A stretch of 64,000 nt of DNA, taken from positions 2,418,001-2,482,000 of the forward strand of contig NZ_LS974202.1 of NCBI RefSeq assembly GCF_900157305.1, in the 5' to 3' direction. The stretch's first letter is position 1. Every line of letters begins with the position of its first letter. The stretch is from Mesotoga infera. GTDB taxonomy: Bacteria; Thermotogota; Thermotogae; Petrotogales; Kosmotogaceae. The position numbers and the translations under genes were made by a program. Shown one piece after another: positions 9,709-18,451 of this stretch. The notes under the pieces are model-generated. The model saw only the letters and a list, made by a program, of their open reading frames with translations. It was not told the DNA's origin and did no database searches.

Positions 9709-9944
9709 CCAGGGTAAAGCGCAAGAAAATCTTTCCGCTGGGGATTTTTATCTTCCTGGTTCTTTTGCTTTCACTCCTTCTCATCACTAACTACAACGCG
9801 ATAGCGAAGCTAAAAGAGGAGAAACATAAGCTGGAGATCATGGAGAAGCTATACAACGAACTGGAGAAACAGATACAGATAAGAGAGGCCGAGCTGGAAT
9901 TGTTGAGGAAATTGATGCAGGAGAAAGGCACGGGTGTCTATTGA
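9705..9944 (+). CDS. Small single-pass membrane protein with coiled coil; no standard start codon
   Basis: The frame reads a basic start (VKRKK), one hydrophobic helix (IFPLGIFIFLVLLLSLLLI) and then a charged heptad-like stretch ending in KGTGVY. This is the layout of FtsL/DivIC-like or other small bitopic proteins. The frame is open from a TAG inside the malG-like gene. It contains no ATG, GTG or TTG before a TTG inside the membrane helix. AGGAG at 9691-9695 points to the ATA at 9705 as the likely start, giving 79 residues. Its TGA overlaps the next ATG (TGATG), consistent with a translated gene. The function is unknown. Confidence 0.5.
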   Translation: MARVKRKKIFPLGIFIFLVLLLSLLLITNYNAIAKLKEEKHKLEIMEKLYNELEKQIQIREAELELLRKLMQEKGTGVY

Positions 9945-10726
9945 TGAATTATATAGTTACAACTTCGTACAAACCTTCGAGGGAGGAAGTGACAAAGGCC
10001 AGAGATCTGGCCGAAGAGATGGGGGTCAAATACGTATCACGCAGCAGGTTGAAGGAGTACGAAAAGGAGAAAGTTCTGGACTTCTACTACGTCTTCGACA
10101 AGAATGGCCAGCTCGTAATACGCTCGGGTGAGGAAGTCTTTTTCTTCCATCCTGGAATGTCCAAAGTCAGACTGAAAAATATCAAGTTGCAGGATTCCGA
10201 TTATCTGATCAAAAGCATGGAACTCGCGGGAACTGAACTGGTTCTCGATACCACATTTGGTCTGGGAAACGAAGCCCTTCTGATCGCCAATTTTCTTCCC
10301 GACGGAAAAGTCGTGGGGCTTGAGGCTTCAGAACACATCTTCAGGGTTGTTTCGCACGGCTTGAAAAATTACCCCTACGAAGACGACTGGACGAGGGAAG
10401 CCGCTGGCAGGATAGAACTGTACAACAGGGACCTGAGAGAATTCGTAAGGAGCTGTGGAGAAGGTTCTTATGATATAGTTTACTGTGATCCAATGTTCGA
10501 CAGACCTCAGTACAGCTCACACTCGATAAATCCGTTGAGGCCTTTCGCGGTGTATGACAGAATAAACAGAGATGATGTTGACTGGATGATCAGGGCAGCT
10601 CGCCGAAAATTCATACTTAAAAGCCGAACCAGGGACACTCTCTTCCAAGAGCTCGGGATCGAATTCGACCGTTTATGGGGAAGCAAGAAGAGCGGCGTGC
10701 TATACGGGGTTGTCGATAAGAGATGA
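9944..10726 (+). CDS. Class I SAM-dependent methyltransferase, RsmJ/YhiQ-like
   Basis: The 260-residue protein contains a Rossmann methyltransferase core: LDTTFGLGNEALLIA as the SAM-binding loop, VVGLEAS as the acidic second strand, and YDIVYCDPMF as motif IV. This arrangement resembles the PF04445 family, whose E. coli member RsmJ methylates a guanine of 16S rRNA. The first 90 residues form a separate N-terminal part. A TTG three bases upstream is in frame, but the ATG at 9944 couples to the preceding stop. Its own stop overlaps miaA. An rRNA target is inferred from the family, not shown here. Confidence 0.7.
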   Translation: MNYIVTTSYKPSREEVTKARDLAEEMGVKYVSRSRLKEYEKEKVLDFYYVFDKNGQLVIRSGEEVFFFHPGMSKVRLKNIKLQDSDYLIKSMELAGTELVLDTTFGLGNEALLIANFLPDGKVVGLEASEHIFRVVSHGLKNYPYEDDWTREAAGRIELYNRDLREFVRSCGEGSYDIVYCDPMFDRPQYSSHSINPLRPFAVYDRINRDDVDWMIRAARRKFILKSRTRDTLFQELGIEFDRLWGSKKSGVLYGVVDKR

Positions 10727-11643
10727 TACCTGTTATCCTCGGGCCAACGGCCGTAGGAAAGACAGCCCTCCTACTGAAGTTAGCCATGAGACTTCCCATA
10801 GAGGTCGTATCGGTTGACTCAAGACAGATCTACCGCCACATGGACGTGGGAACGGCCAAACCTACGAAAAGCGAACGGGAAAGTCTCAGACACTGGCTGA
10901 TAGATATAAGGGACCCGGATGAGGATTTCGACGTAAAGACATTTAGAGAACTGGCGCTGGAGGCGATCGAAGATATCACATCCAGGGGGAAAATACCGGT
11001 CTTGGCCGGTGGTACCGGTCTGTACGCCGAGGTTCTTATGAAAGGACTGGCCAACGTTCCCGGACGTAACGAGAGCGTTCGCGAGGCCCTTGCCGAACTC
11101 GAAAGGGCCAGCCCCGGCTCATTGCGTAAGATACTGAAGGCTATCGACAGCAAGGCCTACGGGCGCCTTCACGAGAACGATTTGAAGAGATCTATAAGGT
11201 ATCTCGAGGCCTTTTTCCTGACAGGAAGGGCACTGAGCGAAGTGCAGAACGAGAAAGTAATTTCAGACAGGTTCAAAGTGATCGTCCTGAACCGATCCCG
11301 GAGTGAGCTACATCGGAGAATCGAATCGCGAGTCGAAGAGATGTACAGGCAGGGTCTGATGGAAGAGACGCGGGAACTTTTAGCCATGGGTTACACTGCA
11401 AATATCAATGCGTTGAAGACAATAGGCTACGCCGAAATGGTACAATGTATTAGGGGTTTGATTTCTTCACAAGAAGCTCTGGAGAAGATAAAATGTAATA
11501 CAAGGAGATACGCGCGGCGTCAGATAATCTGGTTCAGAAGGTATTCGGGTCTTGAAATCGATCTTTCGAATCTTACTGAGTCCTGTGCTGTATCGACACT
11601 TGAAAGAACAATTCTCTTAGTTTGGGGGGGTAATTATGGCTGA
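10723..11643 (+). CDS. miaA: tRNA dimethylallyltransferase
   Basis: This enzyme adds dimethylallyl to N6 of A37 in tRNAs that read U-starting codons. The P-loop GPTAVGKTALL is near residue 7, followed by SVDSRQIYRHMDVGTAKP, DIRDPDE, LAGGTGLY and the C-terminal RRYARRQIIWFRR. Length (306 residues) is normal. The ATG overlaps the preceding TGA. The 3' end overlaps hfq by eight bases, a miaA-hfq order common in bacteria. Confidence 0.96.
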   Translation: MIPVILGPTAVGKTALLLKLAMRLPIEVVSVDSRQIYRHMDVGTAKPTKSERESLRHWLIDIRDPDEDFDVKTFRELALEAIEDITSRGKIPVLAGGTGLYAEVLMKGLANVPGRNESVREALAELERASPGSLRKILKAIDSKAYGRLHENDLKRSIRYLEAFFLTGRALSEVQNEKVISDRFKVIVLNRSRSELHRRIESRVEEMYRQGLMEETRELLAMGYTANINALKTIGYAEMVQCIRGLISSQEALEKIKCNTRRYARRQIIWFRRYSGLEIDLSNLTESCAVSTLERTILLVWGGNYG

Positions 11644-11878
11644 AAAGTTCAATCTGCAGGACCGTTTTTTAAACCTGCTGAGGGTCAACAAGGTTGAAGT
11701 GAAGATGTATTTGGAAGGTGGTTTTCAAACTAAAGGTATGGTCAAGTCCTTCGATAATTTCACGGTCCTTCTCGAAGATGGGCAGGAGCAGACGCTTGTT
11801 TACAAGCACGCCATAAAGATGATGGTTCCTCAGAAATACGTGAGACTGACCAATACGACCGGCAAGAAGGAGGATTGA
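11636..11878 (+). CDS. hfq: RNA chaperone Hfq
   Basis: An 80-residue Sm-like protein that forms a hexameric ring binding small RNAs and mRNA tails. The Sm1 part (NLQDRFLNLLRVNKVEVKMY, LEGGF, G..KSFDNFTVLLEDG) and the Sm2 signature YKHAI are clear, ending in a short polar tail. The ATG lies inside the miaA end and is preceded by a G-rich SD (TTTGGGGGGG). It is followed directly by hflX, giving the familiar miaA-hfq-hflX order. Confidence 0.97.
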   Translation: MAEKFNLQDRFLNLLRVNKVEVKMYLEGGFQTKGMVKSFDNFTVLLEDGQEQTLVYKHAIKMMVPQKYVRLTNTTGKKED

Positions 11879-13136
11879 AAAAAGCATAGACGCACTGCTT
11901 ATAGCTGTTTTTTCTCCAGGTGAACAGGAAATCAGGTCGGAAATCGTCGGCGAGCTCAATGAACTAGCGCGGACGGCCAACTACAATATTGTCGAAACGG
12001 TGATACAGAATCTCGATTATCCCGACCCCAGGCATTATCTCGGCAAAGGAAAGGTCGATTTTGCCAAGAGAATGTTGGAATCTTGTGGTGCCAAAACCGT
12101 TATCACCCGTCACGAACTCTCTCCTTCTCAAGCTTTCAACCTCGAGAAGCATCTAGGCGCTAAAGTAATAGACAGAACCCAGTTGATCCTGAAGATATTC
12201 GCGGACCATGCCACAACTAAAGAGGGGAAACTCGAGGTCGAACTCGCCAGTCTTAAGTATCAGTTGCCGAGACTGAAGGGTTACGGTAAAATACTATCGC
12301 AGACTGGTGGAGGAATCGGTACCAGAGGACCGGGTGAGAAGAAACTCGAAATCGACAGGCGGCTAGCCCAGGACAGGATAACACGTCTTAAACGTGAGCT
12401 CGAGGAATTGAAACGACAGCGAGAAGTCTCCCGAAAAAGACGGGTCGATTCCACCAGTCCCCTTGTTTCCTTCGTGGGTTACACCAACGTGGGAAAGTCT
12501 TCCCTAGTCTCTCTCCTGAGCGGGGAGAATCTGCTGATTCAGGACAAGCTCTTCGCCACTCTCGACACTAGAGTCAGGAGAGTAAGATTGACTTCGGGTT
12601 TGCAGATACTCGTTTCCGATACGGTGGGTTTCATACGAGAACTTCCGCACGAATTGATGGAGAGTTTCAGGGCAACCCTCGACGAAGTCAGGTTTTCAGA
12701 TCTGCTAGTGATTGTCTCAGACGCTTCTGACACGGCCGTCAGGGAAAAGCTCGCGGTCGTCGGAAAGACGCTCGAAGAGATCGGCAGTGGAGAGATAGAG
12801 AGTATCCATGTGCTCAACAAGATAGACAGATGCACGGCCGAAAGATTGATGGAGCTGCGATGCATCTTCCCAGAGTCAGTTATGGTCAGCGCACTCAAAG
12901 GAGAGAATATCGACGAACTCGTCGTGGCCATTCAAAGGGCTCTCGGCGTGGAGAAAAAGATATGGACTCTCAGATTGAAACCAGATGGTTTGGTTTGCTT
13001 CATGAAATTCAGAGATTCTCTCGAAATTATATCGCAGGAGTACAGAGAAGATGTGATTGAGATACAGTACTTATCCTCCGATGAGATACATGAAAGGATG
13101 ATTTCTTCTATTTGTGAGGAGGGAAAATGCTTATGA
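11874..13136 (+). CDS. hflX: Ribosome-splitting GTPase HflX; start codon non-standard
   Basis: HflX binds the 50S subunit and splits stalled ribosomes. The glycine-rich GTRGPGEKKLEIDRR precedes the G domain with GYTNVGKSSL, DTVGFIRELP and NKID. Conserved HflX N-terminal sequence (LLIAVFSPGE, ELARTAN, YPDPRHYLGKGK) lies upstream of the first in-frame GTG at 12000, so that GTG is not the true start. The frame is open back to 11850 but has only ATA at 11853, ATT at 11874 and ATA at 11886 as near-start codons. The SD AAGGAGG ends at 11873. The listed ATT gives 420 residues. A one-base error in the AAAAAA run is the alternative, because one more A would place a TTG overlapping the hfq stop in frame. 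Confidence 0.9.
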   Translation: MEKSIDALLIAVFSPGEQEIRSEIVGELNELARTANYNIVETVIQNLDYPDPRHYLGKGKVDFAKRMLESCGAKTVITRHELSPSQAFNLEKHLGAKVIDRTQLILKIFADHATTKEGKLEVELASLKYQLPRLKGYGKILSQTGGGIGTRGPGEKKLEIDRRLAQDRITRLKRELEELKRQREVSRKRRVDSTSPLVSFVGYTNVGKSSLVSLLSGENLLIQDKLFATLDTRVRRVRLTSGLQILVSDTVGFIRELPHELMESFRATLDEVRFSDLLVIVSDASDTAVREKLAVVGKTLEEIGSGEIESIHVLNKIDRCTAERLMELRCIFPESVMVSALKGENIDELVVAIQRALGVEKKIWTLRLKPDGLVCFMKFRDSLEIISQEYREDVIEIQYLSSDEIHERMISSICEEGKCL

Positions 13137-14149
13137 TGAAAAAACTGTTGGCGGTTCTGATAGTTACTCTGGTGGCCGGTCTATCGCTCTCGGCGATCTT
13201 GCCCTTTCCTCTCAAAAGAACTCCCGAGATTACCGGATACTTTGGAGAGTTCAGGGGCAATTCGAGAAACATCAATTATCCGGAACACTTCCACATGGGC
13301 CTGGATTACTCTACAGGAAGTATAGTCGGCCTCGATCTAGTATCTCCGGACGATTCTTATGTAAACGTTATCTACATCAATCACCCGATATACGGAATGG
13401 GCATCGCGATTACCCTGCCGAACGTGACGAACGTTCTCACCAACGAAAAGGGTATAAACGTTATTTACGCCCACCTCAACGAGATCGGAGACACCTCTTC
13501 ACTGACGGGAAGAAAGTTGAACGATTTATACCACCAGCTCTCTTCTGAATTCGGCGACCAGTACGTAGAGGTGGTTTTCGATCCGAGAGAACTGCCCTTC
13601 AAGCGCAACGAAGTGGTGGCCAAATCCGGCAACAGTGGAAATGTTGCTCCGCACCTCCATATTGAAGTCAGGGACAGCACGATGAAGACCATTATCAATC
13701 CCGGGCTCTATTTCGATACGGGTCAGCCGTCCTCTGCGATCGAGATACTCGATTTGAGAGTCGGTGGAAAGATATATAGTTTCTCTTCGGGTAAACCGAC
13801 CGTTGAAATGACCGCATTGACCCCGATAGATCTCCACACCAAAGTGCAACTCAGACATCCTGTCAGCCCCAGAAGTATAGAGCTCTACGTCGAAAACAGT
13901 TTGATCTATCAGATAGATTTTATGTTTTTTGACGAGGATGAGGCCACTAGAGTCTATGAAATCTACTCCTCACCCTCGAACGAATCGGATTATTGGTTCA
14001 ACCTCAACTCCAAAAAATCGTTGAGCGTACTACCCGTGAACATCTGGGACGATATCGACTGGAGCAACCCCAGGGATGCGAAAATCGTGGTACGCGATCA
14101 CTGGGGGAATGAGGCTTCAAAAGAGTTCAGGATAGTCATGAGGAGGTAG
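13133..14149 (+). CDS. Secreted M23-family metallopeptidase-like protein
   Basis: The protein has a hydrophobic signal sequence at residues 5-25 and an M23 (LytM) domain. Its zinc ligands are visible as HMGLDY near residue 58 and the HLHIEV (HxH) motif near residue 175. A C-terminal region of about 150 residues with beta-rich character follows and was not recognised. M23 enzymes cut peptidoglycan cross-bridges in the periplasm. GGAGGG at 13118-13123 best fits the ATG at 13133; an in-frame ATG at 13127 is too close to it. The start overlaps the hflX stop by ATGA. Confidence 0.8.
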   Translation: MMKKLLAVLIVTLVAGLSLSAILPFPLKRTPEITGYFGEFRGNSRNINYPEHFHMGLDYSTGSIVGLDLVSPDDSYVNVIYINHPIYGMGIAITLPNVTNVLTNEKGINVIYAHLNEIGDTSSLTGRKLNDLYHQLSSEFGDQYVEVVFDPRELPFKRNEVVAKSGNSGNVAPHLHIEVRDSTMKTIINPGLYFDTGQPSSAIEILDLRVGGKIYSFSSGKPTVEMTALTPIDLHTKVQLRHPVSPRSIELYVENSLIYQIDFMFFDEDEATRVYEIYSSPSNESDYWFNLNSKKSLSVLPVNIWDDIDWSNPRDAKIVVRDHWGNEASKEFRIVMRR

Positions 14150-14154
14150 TTGAA

Positions 14155-14460
14155 ATGTTTTTCAAAAAGAAAGAGAGAGATGTTTCGAAAAATCCTTTCT
14201 ATGACAGCGGCAACACGGTTGTGGTGCATTTTCAGTGCGGGAAATGCGGAGAGAAATTCAGGAGTCATTTACGAAAATACTATGACATAAGTGTGAATTA
14301 CGGAAAGGGAAAAGGCGCTTACAGACTGGACAAAGAGTTCATTGGGGGCAATTGTCAGAATAAGATCCAGATTTACGCCGACTTTAACAGAGCCTTCAAG
14401 CCGCTCTCCTTTGATATAATTGGTGGTAAATTCCTTTCTAAAGAAGAGTACGAAGAATAG
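14155..14460 (+). CDS. Hypothetical small protein with zinc-ribbon-like half site
   Basis: The 101-residue product is basic, starting MFFKKKERD. It contains one CGKC pair (FQCGKCGEKF) and a single later Cys (GGNCQNK), so it resembles a partial zinc ribbon. It has no signal peptide or membrane helix. It lies between the peptidase and metK with short gaps and is probably cotranscribed with them. No function is recognised. Confidence 0.65.
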   Translation: MFFKKKERDVSKNPFYDSGNTVVVHFQCGKCGEKFRSHLRKYYDISVNYGKGKGAYRLDKEFIGGNCQNKIQIYADFNRAFKPLSFDIIGGKFLSKEEYEE

Positions 14461-14484
14461 ATTCAGCTATAAGGAGGCAATTAG

Positions 14485-15666
14485 ATGAAAACTTGGTTGT
14501 TCACCAGTGAAAGCGTCACGGAAGGCCATCCCGATAAAATGGCAGATCAGATATCCGATGCGATACTCGACGCGATGCTGACGCAGGACGAGAATTCCAG
14601 GGTGGCTGTGGAAACGCTTCTGGCGACGGGAGTAGCAGTGGTAGCTGGGGAAGTCAGCACCAAAGCATATGTAGATATTCCAAGGGTAGTAAGGGATACG
14701 ATTCTTGAAATCGGCTACAACAGGGCGAAGTTCGGTTTCGACGGTGAGACGTGCGCCGTTCTTACAAGTATAGACGAGCAGTCGCCAGATATCGCTCTGG
14801 GAGTCAATAAATCACTCGAAGCCAAAAAGGACGATTCAGATAGATACAATACCATAGGAGCCGGTGATCAGGGTATGATGTTCGGCTACGCGACGAATGA
14901 AACTCCAGAGATGATGCCTCTTCCAATCGTGCTTGCCCACAGGCTTGCCCTCAGGCTGGCTCATGTGAGAAAAGAGGGAATAGTGAAGGGCTTCAGACCC
15001 GACGGAAAGACACAAGTGACCGTGAAGTACTCCGACGGTCGGCCGGTAGGAGTAACCGCCGTTGTCGTCTCTACCCAGCACGATCCCGACCTGACCAGAG
15101 AAGAGATCGAGAGTCTGGTAGTGGAGAATGTTATTTCACCCGTGATAGACGACGAGTTACTTCTGGAAGGGGTAGAGATCTTCGTCAATCCAACCGGTCG
15201 CTTTGTCAGGGGTGGCCCAGCGGCCGATACAGGTCTTACCGGAAGAAAGATCATAGTCGATACATACGGCGGATGGATTCCTCATGGTGGGGGAGCCTTC
15301 AGTGGAAAGGATCCGACCAAGGTCGATAGATCGGCCCACTACATGGCCAGGTATGCCGCCAAGAACATAGTGGCTGCCGGACTGGCAGAGAAAATAACCC
15401 TGCAACTGGCTTACGCCATAGGAGTTGCCAGACCTGTTTCTTTCATGATCGATACATACGGCACCGAGAAAGTCGATCTTGAGAAATTGAGAAAGGCCGT
15501 TTTGAAGACCTTCGATTTCCGACCCGGTGCTATCATAGATAAACTCGACCTCAGAAGACCTATATACAGACAAACGGCAGCTTACGGCCATTTTGGAAGG
15601 ATGGATATCGATCTGCCCTGGGAAAAAGTCGATATGGTCGAGCAATTGAAGAAAGCCTTAGATTAA
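14485..15666 (+). CDS. metK: S-adenosylmethionine synthetase
   Basis: It makes SAM from methionine and ATP. The N-terminal [21 protein letters not shown], the ATP-site [13 protein letters not shown] and the P-loop-like [16 protein letters not shown] are all present in a full-length 393-residue protein. A strong SD, AAGGAGG, precedes the ATG. Only 24 bases separate it from the previous stop, so there is no room for a SAM riboswitch and none is seen. Confidence 0.97.
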   Translation: MKTWLFTSESVTEGHPDKMADQISDAILDAMLTQDENSRVAVETLLATGVAVVAGEVSTKAYVDIPRVVRDTILEIGYNRAKFGFDGETCAVLTSIDEQSPDIALGVNKSLEAKKDDSDRYNTIGAGDQGMMFGYATNETPEMMPLPIVLAHRLALRLAHVRKEGIVKGFRPDGKTQVTVKYSDGRPVGVTAVVVSTQHDPDLTREEIESLVVENVISPVIDDELLLEGVEIFVNPTGRFVRGGPAADTGLTGRKIIVDTYGGWIPHGGGAFSGKDPTKVDRSAHYMARYAAKNIVAAGLAEKITLQLAYAIGVARPVSFMIDTYGTEKVDLEKLRKAVLKTFDFRPGAIIDKLDLRRPIYRQTAAYGHFGRMDIDLPWEKVDMVEQLKKALD

Positions 15667-15709
15667 TGATAAAATAATCTGTAAATCCCGAAAGGAGGAG
15701 AAGTGCTAA

Positions 15710-15988
15710 GTGCCTAACAATGCTTCAGCAAAGAAGAGAGTGAGACAGACTGCCAAGAAGACTATGATCAACAAGGCCGTCAAAACCAAGTTCAGAAACG
15801 CTTCAAAAAAGCTTTACAAAGCCATCGAGCAGGGCGAGGACGTTTCCTCGGTCGCTACGATGTTGAGTGAAGTATATTCCACCCTCGATAAGGCTGCAAA
15901 AGTGGGAACGATCCACAAAAATACAGCTTCACGAAAGAAGGCCAGACTTACCGCAACGGTTAAATCTTACGTGCAAGCCAAGCAGTAA
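15710..15988 (+). CDS. rpsT: 30S ribosomal protein S20
   Basis: A 92-residue, Lys/Arg-rich helical protein starting PNNASAKKRVRQT and containing the typical HKNTASRKKARL near the C-terminus. It binds 16S rRNA early in 30S assembly. The start is GTG after the SD AAAGGAGG. It is the last gene of the rightward housekeeping string and runs into a strong terminator. Confidence 0.96.
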   Translation: MPNNASAKKRVRQTAKKTMINKAVKTKFRNASKKLYKAIEQGEDVSSVATMLSEVYSTLDKAAKVGTIHKNTASRKKARLTATVKSYVQAKQ

Positions 15989-16000
15989 TCCGGGAAGAAA

Positions 16001-16027
16001 AAAAGGTGGCGCAAGCCACCTTTTTTT
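16001..16027. terminator. Bidirectional intrinsic terminator
   Basis: GGTGGC, loop GCAA and GCCACC are flanked by an A-run on the left and seven T on the right. It terminates rpsT rightward and the convergent ugpC leftward. Confidence 0.93.
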
Positions 16028-16042
16028 ATGAATAAAACTTCT

Positions 16043-17179
16043 TCAAACTTTCGGTTGTGCGCTTTCGTGCGTTCCGGCCAGTACATTCTCCTCGGTTTCT
16101 GGATCGAAGACATGGAGCATGGTCATGTCGAACACGAGATCGATCATTTGTCCGGCCGCAGCCCTGCTTTTGGGATCGACCTTGGCCACGATGTCGTCCC
16201 CGTGGATATTGGCGTGTATCAGCGTTTCGCTTCCCAGTGGCTCAACAACGTCGACATTCCCCTTAACTGTGAACTCGTCTTTCGGAGCCACCGCGTACAT
16301 CTTGTCGTAGATATCCTCGGGTCTGATGCCGAAAGTGATGTCCTTACCAACCAGATCCTTCAATTTCGCCGCTTTGTCGGTTGGCACGAGTACCTTCATA
16401 TCCTCTTTTACAACCCAGGTCTTTCCGCCTTCGGAGACCAGCTTTGCGCTTATGAAGTTCATGGCGGGGGTACCGATGAAGCCGGCGACAAATTTGTTTT
16501 TCGGCTCGAAGTAAACCGAATATGGATCACCGATCTGCTGAATTATTCCATCCTTCATAATGACGATCTTGTCGGCCATCGTCATGGCTTCTACCTGATC
16601 GTGGGTAACGTAGATGATCGTTGCCTGCAGGTTCTGGTGGAGTCTCTTCAACTCTGCTCTCATCTGGACTCTCAACTTGGCGTCGAGGTTGGAAAGCGGT
16701 TCGTCGAAGAGGAAGACTTTCGGATTCCTGACTATCGCTCTTCCGACGGCAACCCTTTGTCTCTGACCGCCTGAGAGTTGCTTGGGCTTTCTGTCAAGAA
16801 GTTGCTCGATGCCAAGGATTCTGGCCGCTTCCTTCACCCTCTGCTCGATCTCGGGTTTTGGGGTCTTTCTGAGTTTCAAACCGAAGGCCATGTTCTCGTA
16901 AACCGTCATGTGGGGATATAGAGCGTAGTTCTGGAAGACCATCGCTATGTCTCTGTCCTTTGGTTCCACGTCGTTTACGACTTTTCCACCGATCTTGATT
17001 GTTCCCTCCGTGATCTCCTCCAGACCGGCTATCATTCTTAGAGTGGTGGTCTTTCCACACCCAGAAGGGCCGAGCAGAACCACGAATTCTTTGTCGTCAA
17101 CTTTCAGATTTGCATCGAGAACGGCCTTGAAACCGTTCGGATAAGTCTTTCCAACTTTCTCAAGGATGACTTCTGCCAT
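16043..17179 (-). CDS. ugpC: Sugar ABC transporter ATPase, MalK/UgpC/MsmX type
   Basis: This is the 378-residue cytoplasmic energy subunit of carbohydrate importers. Walker A is GPSGCGKTT near residue 36, the signature is LSGGQRQR and Walker B is VFLFDEPLSNLD, followed by the His switch YVTHDQ. The C-terminal third is the OB/TOBE regulatory domain of this subfamily (FGIRPEDIYD). ATPases of this type often serve several permease pairs, so it is a candidate partner for the MalF/MalG-like permeases near 6-9.7 kb. It converges on rpsT. Confidence 0.92.
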   Translation of the reverse strand: MAEVILEKVGKTYPNGFKAVLDANLKVDDKEFVVLLGPSGCGKTTTLRMIAGLEEITEGTIKIGGKVVNDVEPKDRDIAMVFQNYALYPHMTVYENMAFGLKLRKTPKPEIEQRVKEAARILGIEQLLDRKPKQLSGGQRQRVAVGRAIVRNPKVFLFDEPLSNLDAKLRVQMRAELKRLHQNLQATIIYVTHDQVEAMTMADKIVIMKDGIIQQIGDPYSVYFEPKNKFVAGFIGTPAMNFISAKLVSEGGKTWVVKEDMKVLVPTDKAAKLKDLVGKDITFGIRPEDIYDKMYAVAPKDEFTVKGNVDVVEPLGSETLIHANIHGDDIVAKVDPKSRAAAGQMIDLVFDMTMLHVFDPETEENVLAGTHESAQPKV

Positions 17180-17191
17180 AGTTCACCTCCA

Positions 17192-17452
17192 TCATTCATC
17201 GTCAACTTCTACAATTAAATCCCTTATCTCAACGTTCATTGCTTCATCGCCGGCATCCATAAGATACAGGTCGTAGACCCTTTCCAAAAACTTGTTCAGC
17301 AGCACGTACTTTCCATAGTCCATGAGAACTGCCTTGGGGACTCCATTTTTTGTTATAATTATATCGGCTTCCTCGCAATCATCAACGACTCTGGAAAAAT
17401 GTGCTTTTGCTTCTGCCAGTGAATAGAAAGAGAGTTCATGCAATCTGGACAA
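17192..17452 (-). CDS. Phd/YefM-type antitoxin-like protein, no toxin alongside
   Basis: The 86-residue protein reads FYSLAEAKAHFSRVVDDCEE, then DIIITKNGVPKAVLMDYGKY. This is the DNA-binding fold of Phd/YefM antitoxins, which repress their own promoter and neutralise a Doc, YoeB or VapC-like toxin. No toxin ORF lies next to it: downstream is the ATPase and upstream the divergent nqr operon. The TTG start follows GGGGTGG; a GTG at 17461 is possible but would be almost leaderless. An acidic tail (VEVDDE) could be the toxin-neutralising or a vestigial part. Confidence 0.65.
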   Translation of the reverse strand: MSRLHELSFYSLAEAKAHFSRVVDDCEEADIIITKNGVPKAVLMDYGKYVLLNKFLERVYDLYLMDAGDEAMNVEIRDLIVEVDDE

Positions 17453-17465
17453 ATGAACCACCCCG

Positions 17466-17490
17466 TTATGATTATACAGTATGACCATAA
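17466..17490. promoter_or_regulatory. 25-bp imperfect palindrome, probable operator
   Basis: TTATGATTATA and TATGACCATAA are inverted arms (9 of 11 match) around CAG. It overlaps the -10 and part of the spacer of the antitoxin promoter and lies 34 bases before nqrB. This fits an autoregulatory Phd site that could also affect the nqr operon. Confidence 0.55.
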
Positions 17491-17500
17491 TTATAGTCAA
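17471..17500 (-). promoter_or_regulatory. Promoter for the Phd-like gene
   Basis: On the - strand, TTGACT and TATAAT are separated by 18 bases, a good sigma-70-type match. The predicted start site is just before the coding region. Confidence 0.65.
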
Positions 17501-17524
17501 GCATAGCTTTCGGAGGTGCCAAGT

Positions 17525-18451
17525 ATGCAAAAGAAGTTTTTCCAAAAGCAACCCATGATGCGAAAGGTTATTTATTCACTGATTCCCATACTGATCTTCG
17601 CAATAGGGAACTTTGGCTGGATTGTCCTCTTAAAAACCTTTCTCTCAACTTTCACGGCGGTATTTATCGAATGGCTTTTCGAAAGAAAGAAGGGAAAACC
17701 CGTCAGCGAAGCAGTCATTGTTACGGGTCTTCTGGTCGGGCTCATTCTTCCGCCAGCCGTTCCCTTCTGGATAGTCATCGTGTCAAGTTCCTTCGGTGTC
17801 GTCTTTGCAAAGATGGCTTTTGGGGGATTTGCAAAAAACCTGTACAACCCCGCAATGGTTGGAAGGGCTTTCGTTTATGTTAGTTTCCCCGCGGCCGTTC
17901 AGCAAAGCTGGACTCCGGCCGTCAGTACGTGGGGACAGGGCTTCGGTCGCTGGATCGCCTCGGACGTAGTCACTATGGCCACACCTCTCAACGTTATAAG
18001 GGGTGGGGGTGATATGTCTATGTGGAAGATGTTCTTCGGAAACGTGTCTGGAGCATCCGGCGAGACAGCCAAGTGGCTTATCATAGCGGCTGCGGTATAT
18101 CTAATAATTACCAAGACTGCGTCCTGGAAGATAATACTCTCAACGATCGCTTCGGCCTTCGTTGTATCGGGATTAATCTTCCTCTTCGATCCGACCCGCC
18201 TCAATCCACTGGCGTGGATATTCGGAGGCAGTATCCTCTTCGGAGCGGTATTTATGGCCACCGATCCAATAAGCGCTCCCAAGAGGGAACGTTCGAAGTG
18301 GATCTATGGAGGATTGATAGGGACGCTATCGGTCGTTATAGGAACCTTTTCGCTATTTGGTGCCGGATTCATGTTCGCCCTGCTAATTGCCAATACCTTT
18401 GCCTCCCTTATCGACTATCTCGACACTCCGGAGAAGGTGAATAAATCATGA
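17525..18451 (+). CDS. nqrB: NqrB/RnfD-family membrane subunit of a sodium-pumping redox complex
   Basis: A 308-residue multi-pass inner-membrane protein. The flavinylation site is DVVTMATPLNVI, with the FMN-accepting Thr near residue 153; Met replaces the usual Gly or Ser before Ala-Thr. It is shorter than Vibrio NqrB and nearer RnfD in size. A GTG nine bases upstream overlaps the SD CGGAGG, so the ATG is preferred. It is the first gene of nqrBCDEF, and its stop overlaps the next start by ATGA. Confidence 0.85.
   Translation: MQKKFFQKQPMMRKVIYSLIPILIFAIGNFGWIVLLKTFLSTFTAVFIEWLFERKKGKPVSEAVIVTGLLVGLILPPAVPFWIVIVSSSFGVVFAKMAFGGFAKNLYNPAMVGRAFVYVSFPAAVQQSWTPAVSTWGQGFGRWIASDVVTMATPLNVIRGGGDMSMWKMFFGNVSGASGETAKWLIIAAAVYLIITKTASWKIILSTIASAFVVSGLIFLFDPTRLNPLAWIFGGSILFGAVFMATDPISAPKRERSKWIYGGLIGTLSVVIGTFSLFGAGFMFALLIANTFASLIDYLDTPEKVNKS

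Noticed and set aside
14461-14484. SAM riboswitch for metK
   Set aside because: Only 24 bases separate metK from the preceding gene.
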